64,000 nucleotides of DNA from Vibrio hyugaensis (GTDB taxonomy: Bacteria; Pseudomonadota; Gammaproteobacteria; Enterobacterales; Vibrionaceae). The translations under genes were made by a program, and so were the position numbers. The stretch's first letter is position 1; the number at the start of each line of letters is the position of its first letter. The stretch spans positions 496,001 through 560,000 of the forward strand of contig NZ_CP025794.1 of NCBI RefSeq assembly GCF_002906655.1. The letters are read 5' to 3'. This document shows positions 8,995-17,737 of the stretch, piece after piece. Below the pieces are notes generated by a model, which did not search any database, was not told the origin of the DNA, and saw only the letters and a program-made list of their open reading frames with translations.

Positions 8995-9483
8995 ATGAAA
9001 CAAAAAGGATTCTCCCTAACGGAAGTGGTGGTTGCGGTTGTGGTACTGGCGATCATTGGACTGTTTTCTGCACCTAAGATGATGCAAATGCAACGCGAGG
9101 CTCGAATCAATACCCTAGAAGCTTTCGTTGGTGCTTTTCATGCCACCAATGAGGTCGTGATGACCAAAGCCAAAATACAAGGGGTTGAAAAGGAACCGTT
9201 GGCAAAACTGTCAGACCATGACATTTATATTCGAATGGGTTCACTCGCGTTGGATGATTTTAACGTGGTGAATGCAATGGAAATCGATGGGTTCAATCTT
9301 GCCAATATGGGCTCGACGGAAACACCCTCATTGCTGGTCTATTTAGGTAAGGAAAAATCCCTACAACAAATCCGAGATTCAGGCTGTTTTGTCAATATTC
9401 ATCGTCCCTTCACGGCTTTCGATGTAGAAGGCATTGTGGCCATGGATGAGCTGAAAGTGAGTAAATTCTACAACTATTGCTAG
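8995..9483 (+). CDS. type IV pilin-like (prepilin) protein
   Basis: The 162-residue product has a short basic leader and a class III prepilin signal: 'MKQKG|FSLTEVVVAVVVLAI', cleavage after Gly5 and the conserved Glu at +5, followed by a hydrophobic helix. It would be processed by prepilin peptidase and assembled into a type IV pilus or type II secretion pseudopilus. Two Cys residues near the C-terminus ('SGCFVNI' and the final 'NYC') could form the D-loop disulphide. No other pilus gene is adjacent, so it is an orphan minor pilin or pseudopilin. The Shine-Dalgarno sequence is weak (AAGAAA). Confidence 0.85.
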   Translation: MKQKGFSLTEVVVAVVVLAIIGLFSAPKMMQMQREARINTLEAFVGAFHATNEVVMTKAKIQGVEKEPLAKLSDHDIYIRMGSLALDDFNVVNAMEIDGFNLANMGSTETPSLLVYLGKEKSLQQIRDSGCFVNIHRPFTAFDVEGIVAMDELKVSKFYNYC

Positions 9484-9575
9484 CTCATCATTTTAGAGAG
9501 ATTAGATTACCGGAAAGCCTCCCAGCGCATTAGGCGTATGCTTGCTAACATCCTGTATGCCTTTGAGGTTTTATT

Positions 9576-10025
9576 ATGATCGTTGTGAAAAAAGCAAACG
9601 CCAATGACGTTGCGAAAATTGCCCCTCTTTACCTGAAGTATCTTGAGTTCTACCAAGTCGATGTTTCAGGTAAAGACCCCGAGGCTTTTATCAAAGCTCG
9701 TATTGAGAATGAAGAATCAGTCGTGTACTACGCGACTGATGAAAGTGGGCAGACGCTTGGTTTTGCGCAGCTTTATCCACTCTTCTGTTCGTTAGAAATG
9801 AAAAAGATTTGGCTTCTCTACGATTTGTATGTGGATTCATCCCAGAGAAAACGAGGGATTGGTGAACGCTTATTGGAACAAGCAGACCAACTGGCGAAAG
9901 AGACCGACTCTGCCTTTGTTATGTTAAGCACAGGCATAGACAACGAAGCCGCTCAATCTGTGTATGAGAAACACGGTTACGTACGCGATGTCGAGTTTTA
10001 TAACTATGTACATATGATCAAGTGA
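9576..10025 (+). CDS. GNAT-family N-acetyltransferase
   Basis: This 149-residue protein has the GNAT fold: 'LYDLYVDSSQRKRGIGERLL' contains motif A (R-x-x-G-I-G, acetyl-CoA pyrophosphate binding), followed by 'NEAAQSVYEKHGYVRDVEFY' (motif B and the typical Tyr). Acetyl-CoA-dependent acetylation of a small amine or protein is expected, but the substrate is not evident. The protein is cytoplasmic. GAGG lies seven bases before the ATG, and a strong terminator follows at 10075. Confidence 0.88.
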   Translation: MIVVKKANANDVAKIAPLYLKYLEFYQVDVSGKDPEAFIKARIENEESVVYYATDESGQTLGFAQLYPLFCSLEMKKIWLLYDLYVDSSQRKRGIGERLLEQADQLAKETDSAFVMLSTGIDNEAAQSVYEKHGYVRDVEFYNYVHMIK

Positions 10026-10074
10026 CCAAAAGTACACATGCTCAAATAAACAACGTACATATAAAATAAAGAAG

Positions 10075-10098
10075 AAGCCGAGCGAGTCTCGGCTTTTG
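10075..10098 (+). terminator. Rho-independent terminator after the GNAT gene
   Basis: The perfect 8-bp stem AAGCCGAG/CTCGGCTT with a five-base loop runs into TTTTG. It sits between the GNAT gene and the convergent 31-residue ORF and may act in both directions. Confidence 0.85.
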
Positions 10099-10103
10099 TG
10101 TGA

Positions 10104-10199
10104 CTAGCTCACACCACTTTGTACTTGCTCATACACAATCAAAAACAAGCCTGCGAACACCACCACCGTCAGCAATACCTTTAACCACATAAACTTCAT
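10104..10199 (-). CDS. 31-residue single-pass membrane microprotein
   Basis: I found this small ORF by reading the minus strand. It begins 'MKFMWLKVLLTVVVFAGL' and ends 'YEQVQSGVS', giving one transmembrane helix of about 19 residues with basic residues at the N-terminus and a short polar tail (N-in, C-out expected). A textbook AGGAGAG ribosome site lies seven bases before the ATG. It lies between a terminator and the tctC upstream region. I do not recognise the family. Small membrane proteins of this kind often modulate larger membrane complexes, but no partner is evident here. Confidence 0.6.
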   Translation of the reverse strand: MKFMWLKVLLTVVVFAGLFLIVYEQVQSGVS

Positions 10200-10402
10200 T
10201 CTTCTCTCCTGTTTCTTGTTATTACCCATCAGTATCGCTCATTTAGAAAGTTTACCGCTGTGAGCAAGGTTCAATTCATCCGGATACCACAACATAAAAG
10301 TGCGCGTGAACTTTATGAACAAAACGTCGTTTATACTCAATATTCTCTTTATCTACGCATTAGAGACATCACGTTAACACCTTATTAACCTTTAGCTCAT
10401 CA

Positions 10403-10464
10403 CTAACGAGTCACCCTACCTCGTTAGGAGAACAAATAATAAGACTCTTCAAAACAAGAGAGTC
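10403..10464 (+). promoter_or_regulatory. two stem-loops in the tctC leader
   Basis: Stem 1 is a perfect 8-bp inverted repeat CTAACGAG/CTCGTTAG (10403-10410 and 10420-10427, 9-base loop). Stem 2 is GACTCT/AGAGTC (10443-10448 and 10459-10464). The octamer GAGTCACC occurs in the loop of stem 1 and again overlapping stem 2, so the two may compete or be bound by the same factor. The region ends 22 bases before the tctC ATG. Confidence 0.45.
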
Positions 10465-10486
10465 ACCAACATAAGGAACGTGAAAC

Positions 10487-11464
10487 ATGTTAAAGGTACT
10501 CAAACCAACGCTCGCCGCATCCATCATTGCAGCCTCATTTTCTTTCCACGCTTTTGCTGCTGATGTTGAAAAACTCCATTTCCTAATCCCTGGTGGTGCT
10601 GGTGGCGGTTGGGATATGACCGCTCGTGGCACGGGTGATGTTCTGGTTAAATCAGACATCGTTGAGAATGTCTCTTTCCAAAACCTCTCTGGTGGAGGTG
10701 GTGGTAAAGCCATTGCACACCTCATCGAAACCGCTGAGCGCCAACCTGATACGTTGATGGTGAACTCAACCCCAATCGTTGTTCGTTCACTGACTGGCAT
10801 CTTCCCGCAATCTTTCCGCGATCTAACACCCGTTGCCGCAACCATTGCTGACTACGGCGCTATCGTGACTTCCGCGGATTCGAAGTACAACACATGGGAA
10901 GATGTGGTGAAAGAGTTTGAATCTAACCCACGTAAAGTAAAAATTGCGGGCGGTTCTGCTCGTGGCTCGATGGATCACTTAGTGGTTGCTGCAGCATTTA
11001 AAGGCGAAGGTTTCGATGCTCGTAAAGTTCGCTACATCGCGTACGATGCTGGTGGCAAAGCAATGGCAGCACTGCTATCTGGCGAAACCCAACTGCTTTC
11101 AACAGGTCTTGGCGAAGTATTAGAGATGTCGAAATCTGGTCAGGTAAAAGTACTGGCAATTACGGCACCAAAACGTCTGGACGCTGCTCCAAATATCCCA
11201 ACTCTCAAAGAATATGGCAATGAGACTGTGTTCGCGAACTGGCGTGGGTTCTTTGCCGCTCCTGGCACTAGCCAAGCCAAGCTCGATGAATGGAACGCAG
11301 CTCTGACCAAGATGTACAAAACGGACGAATGGCAAGTTGTTCGTGACCGTAATGGTTGGATTGACAACTACAAAGCGGATAAAGAGTTCTTCGCGTTCCT
11401 AGAAGAGCAAGAGCAGCAAATGGGCGATCTAATGCGCGAATTAGGTTTCCTTAAGAAGCAATAA
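10487..11464 (+). CDS. tctC: tripartite tricarboxylate transporter substrate-binding protein TctC
   Basis: This periplasmic receptor of a TTT system captures a carboxylate (citrate or another organic acid) and delivers it to TctA/TctB. Its 325 residues include a signal peptide ending 'SFHAFAA' near residue 25 and the Bug-family features 'LIPGGAGGGWDMTARG' and 'YDAGGKAMAALLSGETQL'. It heads the tctC-tctB-tctA cluster, separated from tctB by 228 bp containing structured repeats. Such spacing commonly allows more receptor than permease to be made. A good Shine-Dalgarno (AAGGAA) precedes the ATG. No tctDE two-component pair is next to it. Confidence 0.92.
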   Translation: MLKVLKPTLAASIIAASFSFHAFAADVEKLHFLIPGGAGGGWDMTARGTGDVLVKSDIVENVSFQNLSGGGGGKAIAHLIETAERQPDTLMVNSTPIVVRSLTGIFPQSFRDLTPVAATIADYGAIVTSADSKYNTWEDVVKEFESNPRKVKIAGGSARGSMDHLVVAAAFKGEGFDARKVRYIAYDAGGKAMAALLSGETQLLSTGLGEVLEMSKSGQVKVLAITAPKRLDAAPNIPTLKEYGNETVFANWRGFFAAPGTSQAKLDEWNAALTKMYKTDEWQVVRDRNGWIDNYKADKEFFAFLEEQEQQMGDLMRELGFLKKQ

Positions 11465-11477
11465 CTCCCATCCGAGT

Positions 11478-11506
11478 TTATGGGGTTAGCTATCTCTAGC
11501 CCCAGT
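11478..11506 (+). promoter_or_regulatory. intercistronic hairpin after tctC
   Basis: GGGGTTAGC and TCTAGCCCC form a hairpin (one G-U pair) directly after the tctC stop. No T-run follows, so it looks more like an mRNA-stabilising 3' structure than a terminator. Confidence 0.45.
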
Positions 11507-11526
11507 TGTATTTGCACTCTAATTTC

Positions 11527-11665
11527 ACCGTATATGGGCATTGTCGATATTCGACAAATAAAAACTCCTTTGTTTATTGATTGGTAAACACTAAGTAAGT
11601 CGACTAGCAGCGATGCGCTTAATTGTTAATGACTTGGTCCTTCTTCATTAACGCCCATATACGGT
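11527..11665. repeat. 139-bp element bounded by a perfect 13-bp inverted repeat
   Basis: ACCGTATATGGGC (11527-11539) recurs exactly as its reverse complement GCCCATATACGGT (11653-11665), enclosing 113 bp. Just inside the left arm lies a second perfect inverted repeat, TTGTCGA-TAT-TCGACAA (11541-11557). The right arm is followed by CTTTTCC. The element sits between tctC and tctB and could form a branched RNA fold in the transcript, or be a pair of operator half-sites or a relic of a small insertion. Confidence 0.6.
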
Positions 11666-11692
11666 CTTTTCCTGTTGTTCTAGGAGTTGGAT

Positions 11693-12187
11693 ATGTCTCA
11701 TTCAACCAATATTTTTACCAAAGAGAATTTGCTGTGCCGCGATCGTGTCGGTGCAATGATCTTTTTGTTGTTTTGTTTATGCTATGGCTACCAAACCACG
11801 CAAATCCCCCTCTTTCCCGGGGATGAATACGAACCCTTCACCGCTCGCACCTTACCGACCATTCTGACCTATGTGGGCATTGGCTTGGCTTTGATGCTAC
11901 TGGTGACAGGTCAGCCAGATAAACAAAGTGGCGCGGTCTTATCATTCAATTGGAAGCTGCTCGCTGCCTTTATTATTTTGATGGCGCTTTACGGCCTTGG
12001 CTTAACTTACCTTGGCTTTGTTTTGGCGACAGGCTTTTTCTTACTCGCTGGGTTTTATCTACTTGGTGAACGACGCAAATCGGTGCTGCTTGGTGCCTCT
12101 TTTCCGTTCGTTATCGCCTTTTACTTGTTGCTTACTCAAGGTCTGGATATCTACCTTGAGCCCGGCTTGATTTTCACCATCTGGTAG
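11693..12187 (+). CDS. tctB: tripartite tricarboxylate transporter small membrane subunit TctB
   Basis: This is the small four-helix inner-membrane subunit of the TTT transporter, 164 residues from the ATG at 11693. That ATG has TAGGAG seven bases upstream; a TTG at 11687 would add only two residues. The hydrophobic segments are near 25-40, 58-75, 90-125 (two helices) and 135-160, and the family's 'FPGDEYEPFTARTLP' patch is present. Sequence conservation in TctB is low, so the call leans on size, topology and position between tctC and tctA. Confidence 0.88.
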   Translation: MSHSTNIFTKENLLCRDRVGAMIFLLFCLCYGYQTTQIPLFPGDEYEPFTARTLPTILTYVGIGLALMLLVTGQPDKQSGAVLSFNWKLLAAFIILMALYGLGLTYLGFVLATGFFLLAGFYLLGERRKSVLLGASFPFVIAFYLLLTQGLDIYLEPGLIFTIW

Positions 12188-12207
12188 TCAAAAGAAAGGA
12201 CTGAATT

Positions 12208-13734
12208 ATGTTAGATGGAATTCTACAAGGATTATCCACCGCCGTGATGCCAATGAACATCATGATGGTGATTGTTGGCTGTTTTGTCGGCACGTTTATC
12301 GGCATGTTGCCAGGGCTTGGTCCTATTTCTGCTATCGCACTGATGATCCCAATCACCTATGGATTAGATCCGTCGTCAGGTTTGATTCTGATGGCAGGTG
12401 TTTACTATGGTGCGGTGTTTGGCGGCTCAACGTCTTCTATCCTTATCAACGCGCCGGGTTGTTCTTCAACGGTAGTCACCGCGTTTGATGGCTACCCAAT
12501 GGCACAGAAAGGACAAGCAGGTAAAGCGCTTGCGCTGGCGGCTTACTCTTCTTTCACTGGCGGTACGCTTTCAGCAATCATGCTGCTTGTTGCGGCGCCA
12601 GCGCTGGCTAACGTCTCGTTAAGCTTCCAATCTTCTGACTACTTTGCGCTAATGCTACTTGGCTTATCCGCAGTGGCTGCTTTCGCAGGTAAAGGACAAG
12701 TGATCAAAGCATGGATGATGACCATTCTGGGTTTGATGCTATCTACCGTCGGTATCGATAAAGGTGTCGGTGTCGAACGTTTCACCTTTGGTCTAACAGA
12801 TTTGATGGATGGTTTCAGCTTCCTATTGTTGGCGATGGCGACCTTTGCGTTGGGTGAAACTTTGATGGGCATTTTGAAGCCTTCTGAAGATACGCGTGAT
12901 GAGGAACAAGATAAGCTGAGCAACATTGGCTCGATGAAAGTCACCAAGGAAGAAATCAAAGAAGTAGCACCGGTTTCTATTCGCTCTTCAATCCTTGGCT
13001 TCTTTACTGGTGTTCTTCCGGGCGCAGGCGCAACCATCGCCGCCTTCTTAAGTTACGGCATGGAACGTAACCTAGCTCCAAAAGATAAAAAAGAGCAGTT
13101 TGGTAAAGGCAGCATTCGAGGTTTGGTCGCTCCGGAGTCAGCGAACAACGCAGCATCAAGTGGTTCTTTCGTTCCTCTTTTGACCCTTGGTATTCCGGGC
13201 TCTGGTACAACCGCAATCATGCTAGGAGCGTTAATCGCTTACGGTATTCAACCAGGTCCTCGTCTGTTCGTTGAGCACCCAGATGTATTTTGGTCGGTAA
13301 TTATCTCCATGTACTTCGGCAACATTGTGTTGGTGATTCTCAACCTACCGCTGATTCCATACATCTCAAAGCTGTTGGCAGTACCAAGAACCGTGTTGTT
13401 GCCGATGATTCTGTTCTTCTCCATCACGGGTGTGTATCTGGTTTCTTTCAACACCATGGACGTGTTTGTGATGTTACTTGTGGCAATGGCTGCCATCGCA
13501 CTAAGGTTGGCAAACTTCCCTCTCGCACCGCTGTTGCTTGGCTTTATCCTTGGTGGATTAATGGAAGAAAACCTCCGCCGTGCATTGATGATTTCCGACG
13601 GTGAACTGAGCTTCCTATGGGAACGCCCAATCACACTGACATTCACGGTGCTTGCAGTATTGGTACTTGGCAGCCCACTGTTTGTAAAACTCTTTCAAAA
13701 GCTTAAAGCGCAGCCAGTGAAAGTTGAGCAATAA
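12208..13734 (+). CDS. tctA: tripartite tricarboxylate transporter large permease TctA
   Basis: This is the main permease, 508 residues with about 11-12 transmembrane helices. The TctA signatures are clear: 'GMLPGLGPISAIALMIPITY', 'GGSTSSILINAPG', and in the second half 'GVLPGAGATIAAFLSYG' with 'ESANNAASSGSFVPLLTLG' and 'GIPGSGTTAIMLG', showing the internal duplication of the family. Substrate uptake is driven by the ion gradient and depends on TctC. It starts 20 bases after tctB, and a strong terminator follows. Confidence 0.95.
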   Translation: MLDGILQGLSTAVMPMNIMMVIVGCFVGTFIGMLPGLGPISAIALMIPITYGLDPSSGLILMAGVYYGAVFGGSTSSILINAPGCSSTVVTAFDGYPMAQKGQAGKALALAAYSSFTGGTLSAIMLLVAAPALANVSLSFQSSDYFALMLLGLSAVAAFAGKGQVIKAWMMTILGLMLSTVGIDKGVGVERFTFGLTDLMDGFSFLLLAMATFALGETLMGILKPSEDTRDEEQDKLSNIGSMKVTKEEIKEVAPVSIRSSILGFFTGVLPGAGATIAAFLSYGMERNLAPKDKKEQFGKGSIRGLVAPESANNAASSGSFVPLLTLGIPGSGTTAIMLGALIAYGIQPGPRLFVEHPDVFWSVIISMYFGNIVLVILNLPLIPYISKLLAVPRTVLLPMILFFSITGVYLVSFNTMDVFVMLLVAMAAIALRLANFPLAPLLLGFILGGLMEENLRRALMISDGELSFLWERPITLTFTVLAVLVLGSPLFVKLFQKLKAQPVKVEQ

Positions 13735-13773
13735 GCATTCTATCTCTCCCTCAAGATAGACCTTTGAAACCAA

Positions 13774-13797
13774 GCCACCCTCTGCGGTGGCTTTTTT
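13774..13797 (+). terminator. terminator of the tct operon
   Basis: Stem GCCACC/GGTGGC with a six-base loop, followed by a run of six T's. Confidence 0.88.
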
Positions 13798-13887
13798 CTT
13801 GGACTAATCGCTACTTTATTTCTTTGGGTGAGTTGCGTAGTGTTAACCGTTCAGAAACAAAACTATAAGAACAAAAAAGGACTTTTT

Positions 13888-14658
13888 ATGCTGCTGGAAT
13901 TTGCTCTCTTGTTTGCTGCAGGCGTCGTGGGTGGGATCATGAACTCCGTCGCCGGTGGTGGTAGCTTCATTACCTTCCCTGCATTGATGGCGGTTGGCGT
14001 GCCTCCTATCATCGCAAACGCAACGAATACCTATGCTTCTTGCGCAGGCTACATCAGTGGTGCAATCGGCTTTCGCGAAGAAATCATGAAGAACAAGCAA
14101 GAGCTGGCTTTCACTATCTCTTTCAGTTTGATTGGTGGCGCTGTCGGTGCTTACCTTCTGCTGAATACGCCAGAATCTGTTTTTCTTGAAGCGATTCCAT
14201 GGCTACTATTATTCGCAACCGTGCTCTTTTTAACTGGCTCACACATAACTGCATTGATTAAGTCACTGACCAAAGAGACCAAACACGCCGGCATTCTGGG
14301 TGTGATTGCACTGAGTCTTCTTTTGATTGGCGTCTCTGCTTACGGTGGGTTCTTCAATGCCGGATTGGGCGTAATCGTGTTGAGTTATTTAGTGGTTGCA
14401 GGACACCAAGATATCAACTTAATGAACGGGCTTAAGCTGCTCGTTTCGACCTGCGTTTCCCTGATTGCCATCGTGATTTTTGTTGCCAACGGTTCAATCG
14501 ATTGGACCAAAGGTAGCGTTGTCATGGTTGGTACATTAGTCGGCGGTTACTTGGCAGCGCGTGTGTCTCGTCAGCTGAATCCAAGCCACGTAAAAGGCTT
14601 TGTAGCCCTCTCTTCTATTGCCATTACTGTTTACTTCTTTATTGATGTTTATTTTTAG
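13888..14658 (+). CDS. TSUP-family membrane transporter (TauE/SafE type)
   Basis: This 256-residue protein has about eight hydrophobic helices in two halves. The first half carries the family's 'GGIMNSVAGGGSFITFPAL' and 'ATNTYASCAGYISG', and the second 'GGFFNAGLGVIVL'. TSUP proteins export or import sulfite, sulfoacetate or related organosulfur anions, but the substrate here is unknown. I use the ATG at 13888 (AAAGG seven bases before) rather than the GTG at 13828, because the extra 20 residues are polar and not conserved-looking. It follows the tct terminator, so it has its own promoter. Confidence 0.88.
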   Translation: MLLEFALLFAAGVVGGIMNSVAGGGSFITFPALMAVGVPPIIANATNTYASCAGYISGAIGFREEIMKNKQELAFTISFSLIGGAVGAYLLLNTPESVFLEAIPWLLLFATVLFLTGSHITALIKSLTKETKHAGILGVIALSLLLIGVSAYGGFFNAGLGVIVLSYLVVAGHQDINLMNGLKLLVSTCVSLIAIVIFVANGSIDWTKGSVVMVGTLVGGYLAARVSRQLNPSHVKGFVALSSIAITVYFFIDVYF

Positions 14659-14710
14659 CTCACAGTCCAAATATTTGCCTAACTGAGGGCTCACTCTAAA
14701 CAAACTAAAA

Positions 14711-14736
14711 CGCCATCGCAAAATACGATGGCGTTT
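14711..14736. terminator. terminator between the TSUP and TAXI genes
   Basis: The perfect 8-bp stem CGCCATCG/CGATGGCG with a 7-base loop is followed by six T's on the plus strand. The minus side has TTTTAG, so it can serve both convergent genes. Confidence 0.88.
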
Positions 14737-14770
14737 TTTCATGGTTTGAAGCTTCTATTTTAAAACAAGG

Positions 14771-15742
14771 TTACTTAATCAAACCCACTTCTTTGTAGTA
14801 CTTCTCAGCACCTGGGTGAAGCGGCGCTGATAGACCGTCTTTCACCATCTCTTCTTTCTTCAAGTTAGCGAACGCTGGGTGTAGACGGCGGAAATCATCA
14901 AAGTTCTCAAATACCGCTTTTACTACGTTGTACACCACTTCATCTGGCACTGCGGTTGAAGAGACAAACGTTGCACCTACACCAAAGGTCTGCACATCAC
15001 TTTCAGAACCGCGGTACATGCCGCCTGGTACATTTGCGATGCGGTAGAAGCTGTTGTCTGCCACCAATTTGTCCACTTGTGGGCCTGCAACCGTGACGAT
15101 ATTGCTGTCACAAGATGTAGTCGCTTCTTTGATGGCACCGCTTGGATGGCCTACGGTGTAGATCATTGCGTCAATCTTGTTATCACACAACGCTTTTGAC
15201 TGTTCTGATGCTTTTAGCTCAGACACCAGTTTGAAATCGTCATTGCTCCAACCGTACTCTTTCATCAGCACTTCCATCGTTCCGCGCTGGCCAGAGCCCG
15301 GGTTACCAATGTTGACACGCTTACCTTTTAGGTCATCAAACGATTGGATGTTGGCGTCTTTACGAGCCACAACCGTAAATGGTTCTGGGTGAACGGAGAA
15401 AACCGCTCGCAGCTCTTTAAATGGTCCTTTATCTTCAAACTTGCTGGTTCCGTTGTAAGCATGATACTGCCAATCTGATTGAGCGATACCGAGATCCAAC
15501 TCGCCTGCTCGAATGGTATTAATGTTGTAGATAGAGCCACCGGTACTCTCTACCGAACAACGAATGCCATGATCAGCACGTGACTTGTTCACCAAACGAC
15601 AAATTGCACCACCCGTTGGGTAGTACACGCCAGTTACACCGCCCGTACCGATCGTCACGAACGTGTCTTTTGCAGAAACTGCAAAACTTGTACTTAATGC
15701 AGCCAGAGAAGCCGCGACAGCAATTTGCTTGAGCTTTAACAT
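14771..15742 (-). CDS. TAXI-family TRAP transporter solute receptor
   Basis: This 323-residue periplasmic binding protein has a signal peptide ending '[10 protein letters not shown]' near residue 25. The mature start '[18 protein letters not shown]' is characteristic of TAXI receptors, and '[12 protein letters not shown]' is part of the ligand cleft. TAXI proteins deliver glutamate-like or dicarboxylate ligands to a fused DctQM permease. No such permease lies next to this gene, so it must use one encoded elsewhere. It converges on the TSUP gene. Confidence 0.92.
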   Translation of the reverse strand: MLKLKQIAVAASLAALSTSFAVSAKDTFVTIGTGGVTGVYYPTGGAICRLVNKSRADHGIRCSVESTGGSIYNINTIRAGELDLGIAQSDWQYHAYNGTSKFEDKGPFKELRAVFSVHPEPFTVVARKDANIQSFDDLKGKRVNIGNPGSGQRGTMEVLMKEYGWSNDDFKLVSELKASEQSKALCDNKIDAMIYTVGHPSGAIKEATTSCDSNIVTVAGPQVDKLVADNSFYRIANVPGGMYRGSESDVQTFGVGATFVSSTAVPDEVVYNVVKAVFENFDDFRRLHPAFANLKKEEMVKDGLSAPLHPGAEKYYKEVGLIK

Positions 15743-15902
15743 TGAACGTCCTTATTATTTCCTTTGTTTATGGCCAGATAAGTATAGCAAGCGTTAACAA
15801 GCTGATAACGTTCAAGATCACATACTGGAAATAAGACCCAGACTCTGGAAGGCATTGATCAGTAAGAAAATATGAATACTCTTTCACCCCACCACACAAT
15901 AA

Positions 15903-15930
15903 ACAGAACCTCGAACTGTTCGAGGCTCTG
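15903..15930 (-). terminator. probable terminator of the aldehyde dehydrogenase gene
   Basis: On the minus strand a long hairpin (arms around CCTCGAAC/TTCGAGG, extended by CAGA/TCTG) is followed by TTTATT. The T-run is short. Confidence 0.6.
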
Positions 15931-15970
15931 TTATTGCTGCTTTTTCTTGTTGCCTTGAAAATACCGATTT

Positions 15971-17491
15971 TTAAAAGAACCCTAGCGGATTAACGTCGTA
16001 GCTGATTAATAGGTTTTTCGTGTTCTGATAATGATCGAGCATCATCTTGTGAGTCTCACGGCCGATGCCTGATTTCTTGTAACCACCAAATGCCGCGTGC
16101 GCTGGATATGCGTGGTAACAGTTGATCCAAATACGCCCTGCTTCGATGTTGCGTCCCATGCGATAAGCAAGGTTCTGATCACGCGTCCATACGCCTGCCC
16201 CTAAGCCATATTCGGTATCATTGGCAATCGCTAAAGCTTCTGCTTCGTCTTTAAAAGAAGTCACAGCGATAACTGGACCAAAGATCTCTTCTTGAAAAAC
16301 ACGCATCTTATTGTGGCCTTGTAGAAGCGTTGGTTGGATGTAGTACCCCTGCTCCAAATCGTCTTCTTGTTTGGCGACCTCACCACCGAACACCACTTTT
16401 GCTCCTTCTTGGCGGCCGATTTCTAGGTAGCTTAGAATCTTATCGAACTGCTCTTGCGAGGCTTGAGCGCCCACCTGAGTATCAGTATCTAGTGGGTTAC
16501 CTTGTTTGATGGTCTTGGCACGTTCTGCGACTTTCTCGATAAACTTGTCGTACACAGATTCATGCACCAACACACGAGATGGACAGGTACAGACTTCACC
16601 TTGGTTAAAGAACGCAAGCAGTGTCCCTTCAATGCACTTATCTAGGTATTCGTCTTCGTGATCGAACACATCAGGGAAGTAGATGTTAGGCGATTTACCG
16701 CCTAACTCAACAGTGGATGGAATGAGATTTTCTGCCGCACATTTGAGGATATGGTTACCCACCTCGGTGGAGCCAGTAAAGGCCAATTTTGCAATGCGAT
16801 TGCTGGTTGCTAATGCTTGCCCAGCCTCTGAGCCAAAGCCATTCACCACATTCAATACACCCGCAGGAATCAAATCACCAATTTTTTCCATCAAAACAAG
16901 AATCGATGTTGGAGTCTGTTCCGCTGGCTTTAAAACAATACAGCAACCCGCGGCAAGGGCTGGTGCAATCTTCCAAGCCGCCATCAACATTGGGAAGTTC
17001 CATGGGATGATTTGACCAACCACACCAATTGGCTCGGGAAAGTGGTAACTTGCGGTATGTTCATCTAACTCGGCTGCACTGCCTTCTTGAGCGCGGATAC
17101 AACCTGCGAAGTAGCGGAAATGGTCCACAACCAAAGGCAAGTCCGCCGCTAACGTTTCACGAACGGGTTTGCCGTTTTCCCACGTTTCAGCCACTGCGAG
17201 CTCTTCAAGGTTTTGTTCAATACGGTCTGCAATTTTCAGGAGGATGTTCGCACGTTCAGTGACACTGGTTTTCGCCCATTGCGCTCTTACGCCGTGCGCG
17301 GCATCCAATGCGAGGTTAATGTCTTCCTCACCAGAACGAGCAACCTGACAATACGCTTGGCCGTTGATTGGCGATGTATTGTCAAAATATTCGCCACCCG
17401 CCGGTTTCACCCATTCGCCACCGATGTAGTTGTCGTAATGCGATTTGAAGTTAACGATGGCATTTTCACTACCTGGCTGTGCATAGATCAT
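15971..17491 (-). CDS. NAD(P)-dependent aldehyde dehydrogenase (AldB/ExaC type)
   Basis: It oxidises an aldehyde to the acid with NAD(P)+. The 506 residues show the family landmarks: '[20 protein letters not shown]' (cofactor fold), 'FTGSTEVG', general-base Glu in '[12 protein letters not shown]' and nucleophile Cys near residue 301 in '[11 protein letters not shown]'. The paired CTC motif and overall length resemble AldB, ExaC and AcoD-type acetaldehyde dehydrogenases. It is divergent from an AcoR-like sigma54 activator and has a fair -24/-12 promoter at 17569-17584, so induction by an alcohol- or aldehyde-derived signal is likely. Confidence 0.93.
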   Translation of the reverse strand: MIYAQPGSENAIVNFKSHYDNYIGGEWVKPAGGEYFDNTSPINGQAYCQVARSGEEDINLALDAAHGVRAQWAKTSVTERANILLKIADRIEQNLEELAVAETWENGKPVRETLAADLPLVVDHFRYFAGCIRAQEGSAAELDEHTASYHFPEPIGVVGQIIPWNFPMLMAAWKIAPALAAGCCIVLKPAEQTPTSILVLMEKIGDLIPAGVLNVVNGFGSEAGQALATSNRIAKLAFTGSTEVGNHILKCAAENLIPSTVELGGKSPNIYFPDVFDHEDEYLDKCIEGTLLAFFNQGEVCTCPSRVLVHESVYDKFIEKVAERAKTIKQGNPLDTDTQVGAQASQEQFDKILSYLEIGRQEGAKVVFGGEVAKQEDDLEQGYYIQPTLLQGHNKMRVFQEEIFGPVIAVTSFKDEAEALAIANDTEYGLGAGVWTRDQNLAYRMGRNIEAGRIWINCYHAYPAHAAFGGYKKSGIGRETHKMMLDHYQNTKNLLISYDVNPLGFF

Positions 17492-17568
17492 AGCTCTTCC
17501 TTTTGTTCTCGTTCAGTTTTTGTTTTAAACAACCGAGTGTTTAACGCGGTCTTGTTGTAAGAACAACA

Positions 17569-17584
17569 CTCAAGTCACATGCCA
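17569..17584 (-). promoter_or_regulatory. sigma54 promoter of the aldehyde dehydrogenase gene
   Basis: Read on the minus strand this is TGGCATGTGACTTGAG: GG at -24, TTG at -12 with A in place of the final C. It lies 78 bp upstream of the start codon at 17491 and opposite a sigma54 activator gene. Confidence 0.55.
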
Positions 17585-17670
17585 ACAACGCACGTCTTGT
17601 TGTTAATTAAATGTAAAACTATGATTACCAAGCGATAACAAACCAAGTGAGTGACGTTTGAGCGGATGTA

Positions 17671-17735
17671 TGGTGTGAACACCAGTGTTCAAGTGTTCCA
17701 AAATGGCACACCCTCACTGTGACAAAATGGTACAG
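17671..17735. promoter_or_regulatory. candidate activator binding sites (overlapping palindromes)
   Basis: Two palindromes overlap: TGGTGTGAACACCA (17671-17684) and GAACACCAGTGTTC (17677-17690), followed by a second GTGTTC. Further on, CAAAATGGCAC and CAAAATGGTAC form a direct repeat close to the activator start. The cluster lies about 90-150 bp upstream of the ald sigma54 promoter, where an enhancer site would be expected. Confidence 0.5.
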
Positions 17736-17737
17736 TC

